The notes beneath the pieces are model-generated. The model did no database searches, was not told the DNA's origin, and worked only from the letters and a program-made list of their open reading frames with translations. The position numbers were made by a program, and so were the translations under genes. A stretch of DNA of 64,000 nucleotides from Fratercula arctica (lineage: Eukaryota; Chordata; Aves; Charadriiformes; Alcidae): positions 868,001-932,000 of the forward strand of contig CANTUZ010000024.1 of assembly GCA_947846985.1 (NCBI GenBank), in the 5' to 3' direction. Shown here in pieces: positions 34,704-44,670 of the stretch (its first letter is position 1; each line of letters opens with the position of its first letter).

Positions 34704-35400
34704 GCCTGGGAGGGAGGAAGGAGGGCAGGGAAGGGGGAAGAGAAAGAGAGAGAAGAAGCACCCAAGCTTCAGCAGAGCAACTCCCCGTGGCATGTCCTGA
34801 GCCCTCCCCGCTGCTAGCAAGGCAGCGCAGGGTGGTCTGCGTGGTGGCTGGTGAGCGGTGGGTTGACTCAGGCTCCCCGGTGTATTGCAGGTTCCCCTCC
34901 CTGCCCGCAGGATGTCCTTCTCCAGCCAGCAGCTCAGCTCCCGCTGCTTCCCACCCTGCGAGGTGACGTGCCCGCAGCCCATCGCCAACACCTGGAACCA
35001 GCCCTGTGTCACCTCCTGTGGGGACTCCCGTGCCGTGGTCTACCCACCACCCGTGGTCATCACCTTCCCAGGCCCCATCCTCAGCTCCTGCCCTCAGGAG
35101 AGCATCGTGGGCACCTCGTCCCCACTGGGGCCGGGACGCCCCAGGGGCCTGCAGGGCTCCCTTGTCTATGGGGGCTCCTTGTCCTCCTGCTCCTCCTCCT
35201 CCAGCCAGCTCTGGAGCCAGCGCTACGGGGGCTGCGGGCCATGCTAAGCATGGCCGAAGGTGTGGACAGCAGGAGAAACAGTGTTGGATCTGACGGCAAG
35301 ACCTGGACGTGCAACTCAGCTGAGGAGCACGACTCTCTGAAGCAGTGGGAACCTGTGGGTGCTGCTCAGCACCTATGGGAACTGCTCTTCTGCTTGCCCT
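34704..35400 (+). repeat. Right arm of K7/K8 inverted repeat
   Basis: Reverse copy of 31899-32595. Just outside it the intron similarity continues weakly after a gap of about 23 bp, then fades. Confidence 0.88.
34912..35247 (+). CDS. K8, beta-keratin of VTSCGDSR type, 111 aa
   Basis: The facing copy of K7: the same MSFSSQQ start, [30 protein letters not shown] core, Ser run and RYGGCGPC end. Two residues differ (Thr27, Leu84). Exon 2 begins at 34891 after ATTGCAG; nine in-frame codons before the ATG belong to the 5' UTR. The near-identity reaches about 200 bp into the intron and about 150 bp into the 3' UTR, but not the exon 1 or TATA regions. The role is structural in cornified epidermis by family. 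Confidence 0.92.
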   Translation: MSFSSQQLSSRCFPPCEVTCPQPIANTWNQPCVTSCGDSRAVVYPPPVVITFPGPILSSCPQESIVGTSSPLGPGRPRGLQGSLVYGGSLSSCSSSSSQLWSQRYGGCGPC

Positions 35401-35794
35401 TATCATGCTCTATTTTAGTGTTGTTTTTCTCAAAATGTGTCTTTTCCATTCTTAGAGACAAAATTAATGATTATATAAAACCTGCTTCTCACTGTTAAAG
35501 CACTAAAGCACTTGTATCACTGAAAACTTGTTCATGACTGCTTTTAATTGGTTGGGAGCACGCATTTTTTTCTTTGGTGTTTTTTTTAATTTTGATACCC
35601 ATATGTCTAATAGAAAGATCCGTAGATGTCACCTTGCACTGTGATTTGTCCAGTCCATTTGAAATGTGAAGCAAGAAAGAACAACGTGCTAACAGTAAAT
35701 CACTTTGATGCAGACTATTATGTTGGCCCATTTTTAAAACACTGAAGTCCATCTTGTATTTTTGCTTTGCTTAAAATGTACACTTTTTGCGCCC

Positions 35795-35816
35795 AATAAA
35801 CACTTATGATTGCATC
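35795..35816 (+). terminator. K8 poly(A) signal
   Basis: AATAAA at 35795-35800 followed by TTGCATCC. The 3' UTR is about 0.55 kb. Confidence 0.68.
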
Positions 35817-37287
35817 CAAACAACATTCATCTGTTTGCTTTCTTCTGTGTTTTGGAGTAACGAAGCCTCTGCAAACCAATTGAACCAAACCATCCCCTTA
35901 TCTCAGAGATCTGTAGAGGAGTGTTCTGCTCTTACAGACAGTGTTTATATAACATCTACAGATTCCTTCATCAGGAAACTCTGCTTACACCATGCAGAGC
36001 TTCCCTGGGGCCTGATTTAATCTTTACAAGGAACCAGTTGTGAGAGAACTACCCAACCCTTCAATAAAATTTTCAAGACCAGTGTGAAATACTAAACAGC
36101 CACTCCAAAGGTATTTTAATAGCTCATCCCTACTTCCCCTTCCTTCCCATCGGTTTTTACCAGAATTATTGTAATTCCATACACCATTAAAAAAAAAAAA
36201 GGTAATATTAAATTATGCTATGATTTTATATGGCACAGAGAGGGAAAGAGAGAATATTTGACAGTGCACAGCAGCAGAGGGAACTTCCCAGAGACACTCA
36301 GAGACAGAAAATTAGCTAGTGCTGAACCCCCAGTCTGAGATACAGGAAACTTGAATCCTCTTCCCTACTTTGTACTTTCATATCCAGCTTTCTAGGATCA
36401 TAAAACTGCCTCAGCTGGGATCATAAATGCCTAAAAGCAAATATCTTTTGCTAGCTTTGCTTCTTATTACTGTGCAAAGTAAAGGAGCCTCCTGGCAGAA
36501 TCCAAAGAAACAGGGAAGCAGCAACTGGAGTCTAGAGAAGGTCAGCAGAGCAACATTTCAAAGAGCAACTTAGACAGCCATAAGAAAACTGCAATAAAGG
36601 AAAGTAGACAGAGAGTTCTCAACAAATAGGGAGCAGTGATCCAGCAGTGCTCAGCTGGAAGCAATAAAAAATTGCTTCAAGGTGAATAGAGCAATGAGCC
36701 AAGTAGCTCTTCAGCTGTTGCTTGCTGTTCCATTAACCCTATGTAGCAGAGTACTGCACAGCACCTCCCTTTCCCTCTCAGCACCTCACTGGAATTCCAG
36801 ATCTGGGCTGTTGTGTAACGTTTTAAGTACGAGTAAATGGGAAGGATTGAGTGTGCAATGAAGACAGAGCCCACTATGTCTCGCTACAGACAGCCGAATG
36901 TTGCCTGTTCTGCCTGCTGCAGTAGGTGTGCTCGGTTAACTACTACTTTCTGGTAAGTGTCCTACGCTCTCCTGTTGTACTTCCTGCGTGCATGTGGCTG
37001 GGCATGAAAATAACAAGTCTCCCTTCTGTTCCTTGTATTATTTCCTAGCAGCAGTTTTCTAGCAGTAATTTTCTAGCAGTACAAATCAGTGCAGTGCGAG
37101 GTCTAAAGCAGACACACGACATGGGAACACTCGTTGCTGAGCAGAGGACCGATGGGTTAAGGTCATCACTCCCCTCTTGCTACAGGGCTTGACTAGGATG
37201 GATGTACCTACACTCTGCACAGGAGGTTCTCTCAGTTGTGTTATTTCATAGAAACAGAGAGAAAGCAAAACCAGAAAGCTAAAATCA
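35817..37287. other. Spacer between convergent K8 and K9
   Basis: About 1.5 kb, with an A-run near 36189-36200. No gene is seen. Confidence 0.5.
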
Positions 37288-37311
37288 TGATGCAGCGTGA
37301 TTTATTTTAAT
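37288..37311 (-). terminator. K9 poly(A) signal
   Basis: On the minus strand, ATTAAA and AATAAA overlap (37301-37311), followed by GCATCA (37288-37293). Confidence 0.72.
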
Positions 37312-37747
37312 GGGTGATAGAGGAGGAAAGTTTACAAGAGCAAAACATGGTCCTCCAGAAAATGAGGAATTTGAGGCTTTTACAAATGAGGTTTCTTGTT
37401 TCAGGAAGCTTCATTTCAAGCAAGGTGTTCTTTTCTTCTTTCATAGCTGTAAGTTTGATGATGCAGTCCAGTTTTCATCCATTAACACAACTCTTGAGTG
37501 ATACTAGGCAGTGTCAAGTGGGAGAAATCACAGTATACACACTTTTCCGTTATGCTTCTTGTACAACGTTATTAGGTTGAATGTAGAAGGAATATTAATG
37601 CATTTGAAAATTTGGACCATGAGAAGAATAGAAGAACACGTTTATAGCTAAGAAAGGAGAAGTACACATAAACAGGTACAGGCACAAATGCAATGTAAAG
37701 TGTTAGCAAGAATCAACCTTTTTATGGCAGCATCTTAAAAGCCCATC

Positions 37748-38179
37748 TTACTCTTGAGTTTGGATCTTACATTCAGTATCCTGACTGCTCTTGGTGCACG
37801 TATACTCCTGCTGGGCTTGGCAGGGCTCACGCCTTCTAGAGCGATAACCACTGAACCTCTGAGAACAATAAGGGTAGGAGAACTTGCTTTCCTGTGATCC
37901 CCCATAAATAAAAGAGCCTCTGTAGCCATAAGATCCCCCATAGCCAAGTGAGCTCCCGATGGCAGCTGGTGCTGAGGATCCCACTACGCTTTCCTGAGGG
38001 CAGGAGCTGAGAATTGGCCCAGGAAAAGTGATGACAACGGGGGGTGGGTAGATTATTGCCCTGGAGTCACCGCAGGATGTGACACAGGGCTCGTTCCAGG
38101 CGTTGGCGATGGGCTGTGGGCAGGCCACCTCACAGGGTGTGGAGCACTGGTAGTTGCACAGCTGTCTGTAGGAGGACAT
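37748..38179 (-). CDS. K9, beta-keratin with lost stop and new tail, 143 aa
   Basis: A corneous beta-protein beginning [20 protein letters not shown], with [27 protein letters not shown] and core [15 protein letters not shown], then Gly-Tyr units ([12 protein letters not shown]). Where relatives end GPC-stop, K9 reads EPC then CAA (37817-37819), a TAA to CAA change. The frame then adds 23 residues rich in Gln, Thr, Ser, Lys and Glu with two extra Cys, closing at TAA 37748-37750. The rest of the gene is intact, including TATA box, splice sites and poly(A) signal. So it is probably expressed with the extension, though an assembly or base error at one position would explain it as well. Confidence 0.88.
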   Translation of the reverse strand: MSSYRQLCNYQCSTPCEVACPQPIANAWNEPCVTSCGDSRAIIYPPPVVITFPGPILSSCPQESVVGSSAPAAIGSSLGYGGSYGYRGSFIYGGSQESKFSYPYCSQRFSGYRSRRREPCQAQQEYTCTKSSQDTECKIQTQE

Positions 38180-38200
38180 CGTTCTGCGGTGGAAGTGGAT

Positions 38201-38908
38201 CTGAAACAGAGAAAGACAGAAGATTACGTGTAAAGCAATTCAATGGTAGGTCAGAAATTTATCTTCAGGCACTCAAGCATCTTTGATGAGGAAGCTACCC
38301 ACTTGAGTAGCTTCCTGAACAGAGATGGTGAGGCTTTGTAGTTCCTGGCTCTCTCTTCCACCTTTCAGTCACGCTGCTTGAGTTACATTTATCTTCTGTC
38401 CTCGCCAGACTCTCAGCTCTTCCTGACCTTCCTCTGTACATCAAACAACTGACACTTTTGACACAATGTGCCAGGATACATCCCAATGGGCTACATCAGA
38501 AGCAATGCTCAATTCTGTTCCCTTGTAAAGGAGCACAAACATTTCTGTACTTTGAGGCCGATGGCCATCTCACCCAGACCCCTTTTTCTAGGACAGGATT
38601 TACAGGACCACCCGTCACGCAGGGCCTCAAAACTGACGTTCACCTTCTACAAAAGTCAAGATAAGGCTGCAGCTCATTTCTATACCAGCTTTAGGAACTA
38701 GAAGTTGTGAATCCTTGAAGCACTTAACAAGGACTGCAATATTCCCTCGAGAAGCTGAATAATGCCAGTCCCAAGCTCTCTGCAGGATCAGTGAAGCTTT
38801 TACAGAAAGACCAGCCCTGCTAGTGCTGCGGCAGACACTTGTGTAGGATTCAGCTGGAGCTCTCATTAAAAGAGCATATGAAAAAGGCACAAAGAATTAA
38901 AAACTTAC
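38201..38908 (-). other. K9 intron
   Basis: About 0.7 kb between donor GTAAGT (38903-38908, minus) and acceptor CAG (38201-38203). No other gene is seen. Confidence 0.7.
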
Positions 38909-38973
38909 TCGAGTCTCAGAGGAGAAGTCAGGAGAAGATGCTGAGGGAGATGTGAGCAGCGTGTGCTTTTATA
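38909..38973 (-). promoter_or_regulatory. K9 TATA box and non-coding exon 1
   Basis: TATAAAAG at 38966-38973 on the minus strand, exon 1 ending at 38909. Confidence 0.8.
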
Positions 38974-39064
38974 CTGCTGCCCAGATAGCCTGGAGGATCT
39001 GAGCCATCCTTTGCCCACAGTGTTTGATTAGACTCAAACCAGAGGTGATTACACGTAATGCCTC

Positions 39065-39110
39065 ACAGCATATAATAATTTTGCTCACTGTTTGCAGTTA
39101 TTAGGCAATT
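39065..39110 (-). promoter_or_regulatory. K9 upstream conserved element
   Basis: On the minus strand, AATAACTGCAAACAGTGAGC then AAAATTATTA, a clear copy of the shared element. Confidence 0.58.
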
Positions 39111-42100
39111 CCCAGCTTCCCTGTACACCTTACTACATCATCCCTCTCTGAACTTTGTGATCACCTTCAGATTCATTGGAACTCCAGAAGAATGCACAGG
39201 CTTCACCCTTCTGCAGCAATGAGAGATAGTTCAGTTAAGATAAAACCATCTCGTTGACAACTGTATTATATTTTATTTCTTTTCTATTTTAAAATCCACT
39301 CGGAGATGGGGGACAGACTGTAAAGATTAACCTCGAAGCTCCGGGGTGCGAGTCTACTTATTTTGCCTCTTCAAACCCCCACTTCAGCTGCTCAGTCAGG
39401 CTCTGATGTGCTGGCACCCATGAGCCAGCAAATCTGTGCAGTTCACTGTAAAGCAGAAAATGAGCATTTAGTTAATGCATAGTAGAAATGCTGCTGCCTG
39501 TAAATCGCGTTGCAGACCTGTGTGCATTTCTTGTACAGACCTTCTCACCCCAACAGCCAGAGCAAAGAGCAAGTCATGACCTGAAGGGAGGTTTCGCTCA
39601 GACTCTGCTAAGAACTGCTGTTTATTCCCCTCCATTTCCACACACACCCCCACCCCCCCCATCTTTGCTTTACAGTTAACTCTGTGTGTACTCTGGGACA
39701 AACTTATTTCCAAATGTAGGTGCCAGACCCTCATCTGCTCCAACTGAATCTGACCCCACTGAATTTAGCTGGTCTCAGTTTATATTATGCTCTCTCTAAT
39801 GATTTCAGCAATGTTTCCCTAAAACACTCCATCTATAATGTTTTATCTGTCTCTGCAGTGCATGGCTTCCCTTCAAGACTCAGTATTTTCCAGAACTGTA
39901 TTTTGAACTGGTATTTCAGAACTACATATGAAATACTTTTCGTATCTGTATTCTTGGCCACAGGCAGCCTTGTTTTCAGAAGCCAGTGGCACAGAGCATT
40001 TTTCAGGAGGGAATCAGAATTTGTTCAAGATGTCTCAAACTGAGCGAGAAAATCAATGGTCATTCTACAAGATGTGTTTTAAAAGAATCTCAGTGATCCT
40101 GAGAAACCAATAAATGCTTTAGCCCCTCAACTTTCCCTATGACCCATACAGTGCAGGAGACGCATACAGAGAGGGGAAACTCAATCTTTTTTTTTTTAGT
40201 TGCTATCACAGCCCTCTAATAAGATTCTCCAGGTAGCAGCGACCTGACGGTCATCAGGGCTCAACTCCTTGATCAACGCAGCAGTCGGGCAGATTGACAG
40301 CGGGCAGTTATCTGGGGGGGACACAAAGGATTCAGCTCCCGGACTCTCAGCAAGTAATGAATTACAGCAATAAGTTCCATTGGGCATTATTGCGGCATTG
40401 CGGACCATGAAGTCAGGTGCCTAATACTACTTAGGATAGAGAAGGATGTAAAAGTCAAACAATCACAAAAAAGGAGCTTGATTCATTCCCACCCAAAACC
40501 AACGAAGGGGGTGGATTGATACCAGGAAGGATCTGGTCATTGAAGTTCAGAAAGGAAATGAACCGTGAGATGTAACGTTGTGTAACAACATGATGAAGTA
40601 GGGAACACCAGAGTAATTAGGATAAGTCAGAAATTTTTTTGCATCATCAAGATGGGCTGAATATGCAACAAATATCAGCTGATACAGCAGCAGATCCCCA
40701 TGAGCAAGGTTGTTTCATACACACAAGGAATTCAAGAAAGTGGAAAATAGTGCTCAATTGTAAAATCTTTTCCAGACACTCCTCTTGTTGTATGATCCCT
40801 GCTAAATTGGCTAAGATTAAATTTATTCAATAGTTTCCCAAGTATTGAAATGCAGATAGAGCGTCTTTAATTATTGATTGTAAATTCTGCTAAAACCATG
40901 ATTCTTGTAAGAGTTTGCCATGAGTCTCTCCCCAGGGAAGCCTTTTCAACTTGCAACAGTCTGTGAAAATGTGTTTATAAATTATTAGGCAGGGACTTCT
41001 AGGACAGAAGAAGATTGCTTAGGGTACCCTGTTGCTCTTATTTGCACGTTGGTTAATCTTTATACATAATCTTGAAATAGTTTCATAATTCCTAAACATG
41101 AAAACATTTTGCTGTAGGTCACCTTAGTTTTGTACGTTCAGCTTTGGCAGAAGGTTGGGAGGATCCTCAGCAGACTTTACCAGCTGACCGACAACCCGCA
41201 CAACCCCTGAATTTTCTCTGTGCAGGGAAGGAAGGATTTCCAGACAGCTGTTTTGCACTGTAACATCACCAGATTTTTTGTTTAACCTTTTACTTAAAAA
41301 AAATCCATACACGGGTCAGAAGAATGAGAGGCAATTCAGGGGTGTTAGGTGGGAACAGGAGGTTTGTAACCATTTAGGGTCTGTCTGGGGGGAAAAAATG
41401 TCAGAGACATCAAAGATGAGACGACTGACCCATGCCATAGACCTGCAACAGCTCCACTTGCAAATCTTTAGCTGACACTGCGGGATGAACATGGAAAACT
41501 GTATCAAAATGTGCATCTAGGCATTATTTCTCCAGAGGTTTCATGGAAAGACAGCTAAGGATTACACAACAGGAAATATATTATTGCCATCTTCAAAGCG
41601 CCAGAGTGGCTCAGCTGCACTGAGTCAAGCCAAGTGGGTCCGGTCCCTGCCCTCTGCTGGGTTTTGTGGACTGGTGGAGGAAAACAGATATCCCTGCACA
41701 AATATCACACCTTCTCTGTTTATTCTTCTTCATCCCAATGTGTTTATCTCTTCTGGTGATTTCATCAAAGTGTTTGGAGGAAATGCAGGGTAGAAAAATA
41801 AACAGTGGAGAATGAAACAAAAACAGAATGAGCACAAGGCAAGAAACTGAGCCTTTGCATGGTCTGCTTTGCTCTTTTCTTACTGCTGGCTTCACCCTGA
41901 AAGAATTTCTTGCTCTCTTAAGTGATCTTGTGGACTTCATGGTGACAGATCATCTCCTCTGGTGCCTCATGCATGCAATGCTTCGCTGCATCAGTAGCTT
42001 CTCCTTGCCCTTTGTGGCCCTTCTGTAAAATCATATGTCCTGCTATTTTTCCTTCCATGTTAACTTTTTATTTTTTTCTTCTGTACAGAGATGGGGTTTC

Positions 42101-43608
42101 TACCTTTCCTCTGGCCTTTTACTGAGCGTAAAACCCACCCAAATTCTAACTGTACCGATGGCAGGAATAGGCACACCTGTGTTTTCCTTCCCAGCTCTTC
42201 CTCTGAATCAGAGACTGATGGGAAGACAAACACTGTGCCCTGATGTCTCAATCACCTTCCCCGTAGCAACCACCTGGACCGCAGAGGTGTTGAGAAAATG
42301 CTGTCTTTTAAAGCGTGTGCTGCATTCCTAACCATGTAGTCTCATTCCTAACTGTGTTGTCTCCAGCTGGGGATGCCACGCCTGCACCCGCCCGGCAGCT
42401 GGCTCGGTATGGGGTGAGGTGCCCATGGGACTGGGCGCAGAGCACTTCCCAGTGGGATTCCCTCTGTGGCTGGTGTCCAAAAGACAGACAGATGTGCATC
42501 CCACTCGCCTGTTTTGCTATCCATCACAATGACGTGTATGCCCCAGGGTAGTGCCCTGGGTGCCTTTGGACCTCCGTACTCCAGGACTTTTAGGAGGTAG
42601 ACAGACATCACCCGTGGGATAGGGAGTAGAAGGAACAATTACAGAATCATAGAATTGCTTAGGTTGGAAGGGACCTTTCGGATCATCTAGTCCAACCACC
42701 ATTAGGTCTGACCAACCTCTGAGAGGGGTGCTGGAATTCTACCACTGTATCCATGATCTATGCAATGCACTACGCTCGGCATTGCTGTATTTGGTTTCCA
42801 AGGCCATATTGCCCGCCGACTCCTTACAACAAGGCATCAGCCCACTGCAGCTTGTGATTTTATCTTGGCTGATAAGATGGCAGCAATGTGTTTACTTAAG
42901 CCCAGCTCTGCCAGGAGTTTGATGCACTTCAGCATGTGGAAAACTTGGCATTTTCAAGACTGCGCAAGTCAGACCACCAGGGATTTTGACTGTCATTTTG
43001 GGAGAGGAAGAAGTCAGTAATCCTCATCAGGCCTACTGGCTCAGGATGCATTTTTCCCTCTGTTCAGGGGAAAATGCCTCTCTGAGCTTGTGGCAAGGAG
43101 TAAGTAGAGAGCCTTTTGCTGTACACTGAATCCTGAAGTATGTCCGTGCCTTCCAGGCTCCCCTTGCCCCTGTTTTTTTAGTAACTGTGCCTGACCCTCA
43201 TTTCCTTTCCTTTCCCATGTCCTCCTGGGAGAAATGGTATGGTGGCTTGGATGTAATTGTTGCCAGGAGGGCTAAGGAAGGGCTCCACAGATGCCTCATT
43301 TTTGAGGTCTTGAGGCTCATCGTGCTCACAGGGACAGTAGAATTTACACCACTAGAATGCAGGAAACAGGGGGTCAGGGTAACGTTCGCCGCGTATGTGC
43401 CTGCCTCAGATTTGCTTTTGGATCCCAAGGCACAGCAAAAATATAGAACTTGCATAACATCCATGGGTATGAAACATCTAGGATCTCTATCAAGGTCTGG
43501 GATTTCCTTTTAACACTTTAATTAATGCAAGAGACTAGTCATTGAGGATTATTTTAACATCAGTGGGCAACAGAAACCCTACAAATAAAAGCAGAAAACA
43601 TGATATTG
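39111..43608. other. Gene-free interval between K9 and K10
   Basis: About 4.5 kb. A C-run lies near 39648-39660 and one CR1 fragment at 42641-42723. I see no gene. Confidence 0.55.
42641..42723 (-). mobile_element. CR1 LINE 3' fragment
   Basis: The plus strand reads AATCATAGAATTGCTTAGGT, then GGAAGGGACC and GATCATCTAGTCCAACC, the reverse complement of a CR1 3' end. Confidence 0.88.
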
Positions 43609-43629
43609 TGATGCTGAAAGGATTTTATT
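43609..43629 (-). terminator. K10 poly(A) signal
   Basis: On the minus strand, AATAAA (43624-43629) followed by GCATCA (43609-43614). Confidence 0.7.
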
Positions 43630-43880
43630 GGAACTGACAAATGGGTTTTTTCAGACCACAGCAATACTGCAGGGAACAATACAGAGGAATTAAGTTAAAT
43701 TTACACAAAAGCAAAGTAAAAAGGGGTTGAGCACAGTGCCAGAACATTGTGAGCAGAGATCTGGTACAAATGGAAAACAGAGTGCCTGGGCTTGTTTCTC
43801 GAGCTGGATGAGCGTGCCCGACTCCTGAGGCCTCCCATTGCCCCTCGGAAAGCCATGCTCCTCACTCACAAGTTGTGAAT

Positions 43881-44276
43881 TTATTCTTGTTTCGTCTGGG
43901 TCTGTCCACCCGGGGAAACCCCGCTGGGCTTAGTGGGGCGGTATACCTTGCAGCTCCGGGAATAGCAGGAGTAGGAGTACCTGCCACCCTGGGGGGCCCC
44001 GCACCCGATGGAGCTCTGGCCTTCCAAGGAGTTCCCGTGGCTGAAGGAGCTGCCTATCTCCAGTGGGGCTGTGGAGCCCACGATGCTCTCCTGAGGGCAG
44101 GTCCTGAGGGTGGGGCCTGGGAAGGTGATGACCACGGGTGGTGGGTAGACCACGGCACGGGAGTCCCCGCAGGAGGTGACGCAGGGCTGGCTGCAGGCAT
44201 TGGCATATGGCTGTGGGCACGTCACCTCACAGGGCGAGTAGCTGCCGTAGTTGCAGTCTTGCTTGTAGGAACTCAT
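43881..44276 (-). CDS. K10, beta-keratin with altered C-terminus, 131 aa
   Basis: A corneous beta-protein beginning MSSYKQDCNYGSYSPCEVTC, with [15 protein letters not shown] and core [15 protein letters not shown]. The usual ILSS is TLRT here, an uncommon change in the core. It matches K11 closely up to SYSCYSR, then diverges: instead of a tail ending RGSCGPC it has a stretch of Lys, Pro, Gly and Gln that closes TKQE. The frame upstream is open for 42 codons, but that is intron and UTR; acceptor GTTTCAG puts exon 2 at 44296. The intron is only about 0.3 kb. It forms a head-to-head pair with K11, and even 80 bp of the intron next to exon 2 is shared. Confidence 0.9.
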   Translation of the reverse strand: MSSYKQDCNYGSYSPCEVTCPQPYANACSQPCVTSCGDSRAVVYPPPVVITFPGPTLRTCPQESIVGSTAPLEIGSSFSHGNSLEGQSSIGCGAPQGGRYSYSCYSRSCKVYRPTKPSGVSPGGQTQTKQE

Positions 44277-44595
44277 CTTTCTGGCTGGAAATAAGTCTGA
44301 AACACACAGGGTGGGGAGAGCAGGGGTCAGGGCTGATAGTGCAGGTGCCTTTGCTAAGGGGAGACCTCGTTTATTCAAACCAGTGACAGTGAAGGTACGC
44401 ATTCAGATGGCAAATGCCACAGGTAAATCTAGTTAGAACTAAGGGTGAGAAAGATAAAATGCATTTTACTCTATTTTCTATTATTCCGTTTCAAATCTTG
44501 AAATAGTTCTTACAACACTCCGTATCTGAATTTCTCAGTAGTAAATTGAACTGCTATGCAAGTTCAACCCCCCCACCCCAAAGAGCACAACTTAC

Positions 44596-44670
44596 TTGGT
44601 TGAGGAGCAGAAGAGCAATGAGACTCGTAGAGAAGGGGTTGGAGGACTCTGGGCTGAAGGTGCTTTTATA
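44596..44670 (-). promoter_or_regulatory. K10 TATA box and non-coding exon 1
   Basis: TATAAAAG at 44663-44670 on the minus strand, exon 1 ending at 44596 (CCAA|GTAAGT). I do not see a clear copy of the shared upstream element. Confidence 0.78.

Noticed and set aside
40196..40408. 70-codon minus-strand open frame near 40.3 kb
   Set aside because: No promoter, splice or family features.
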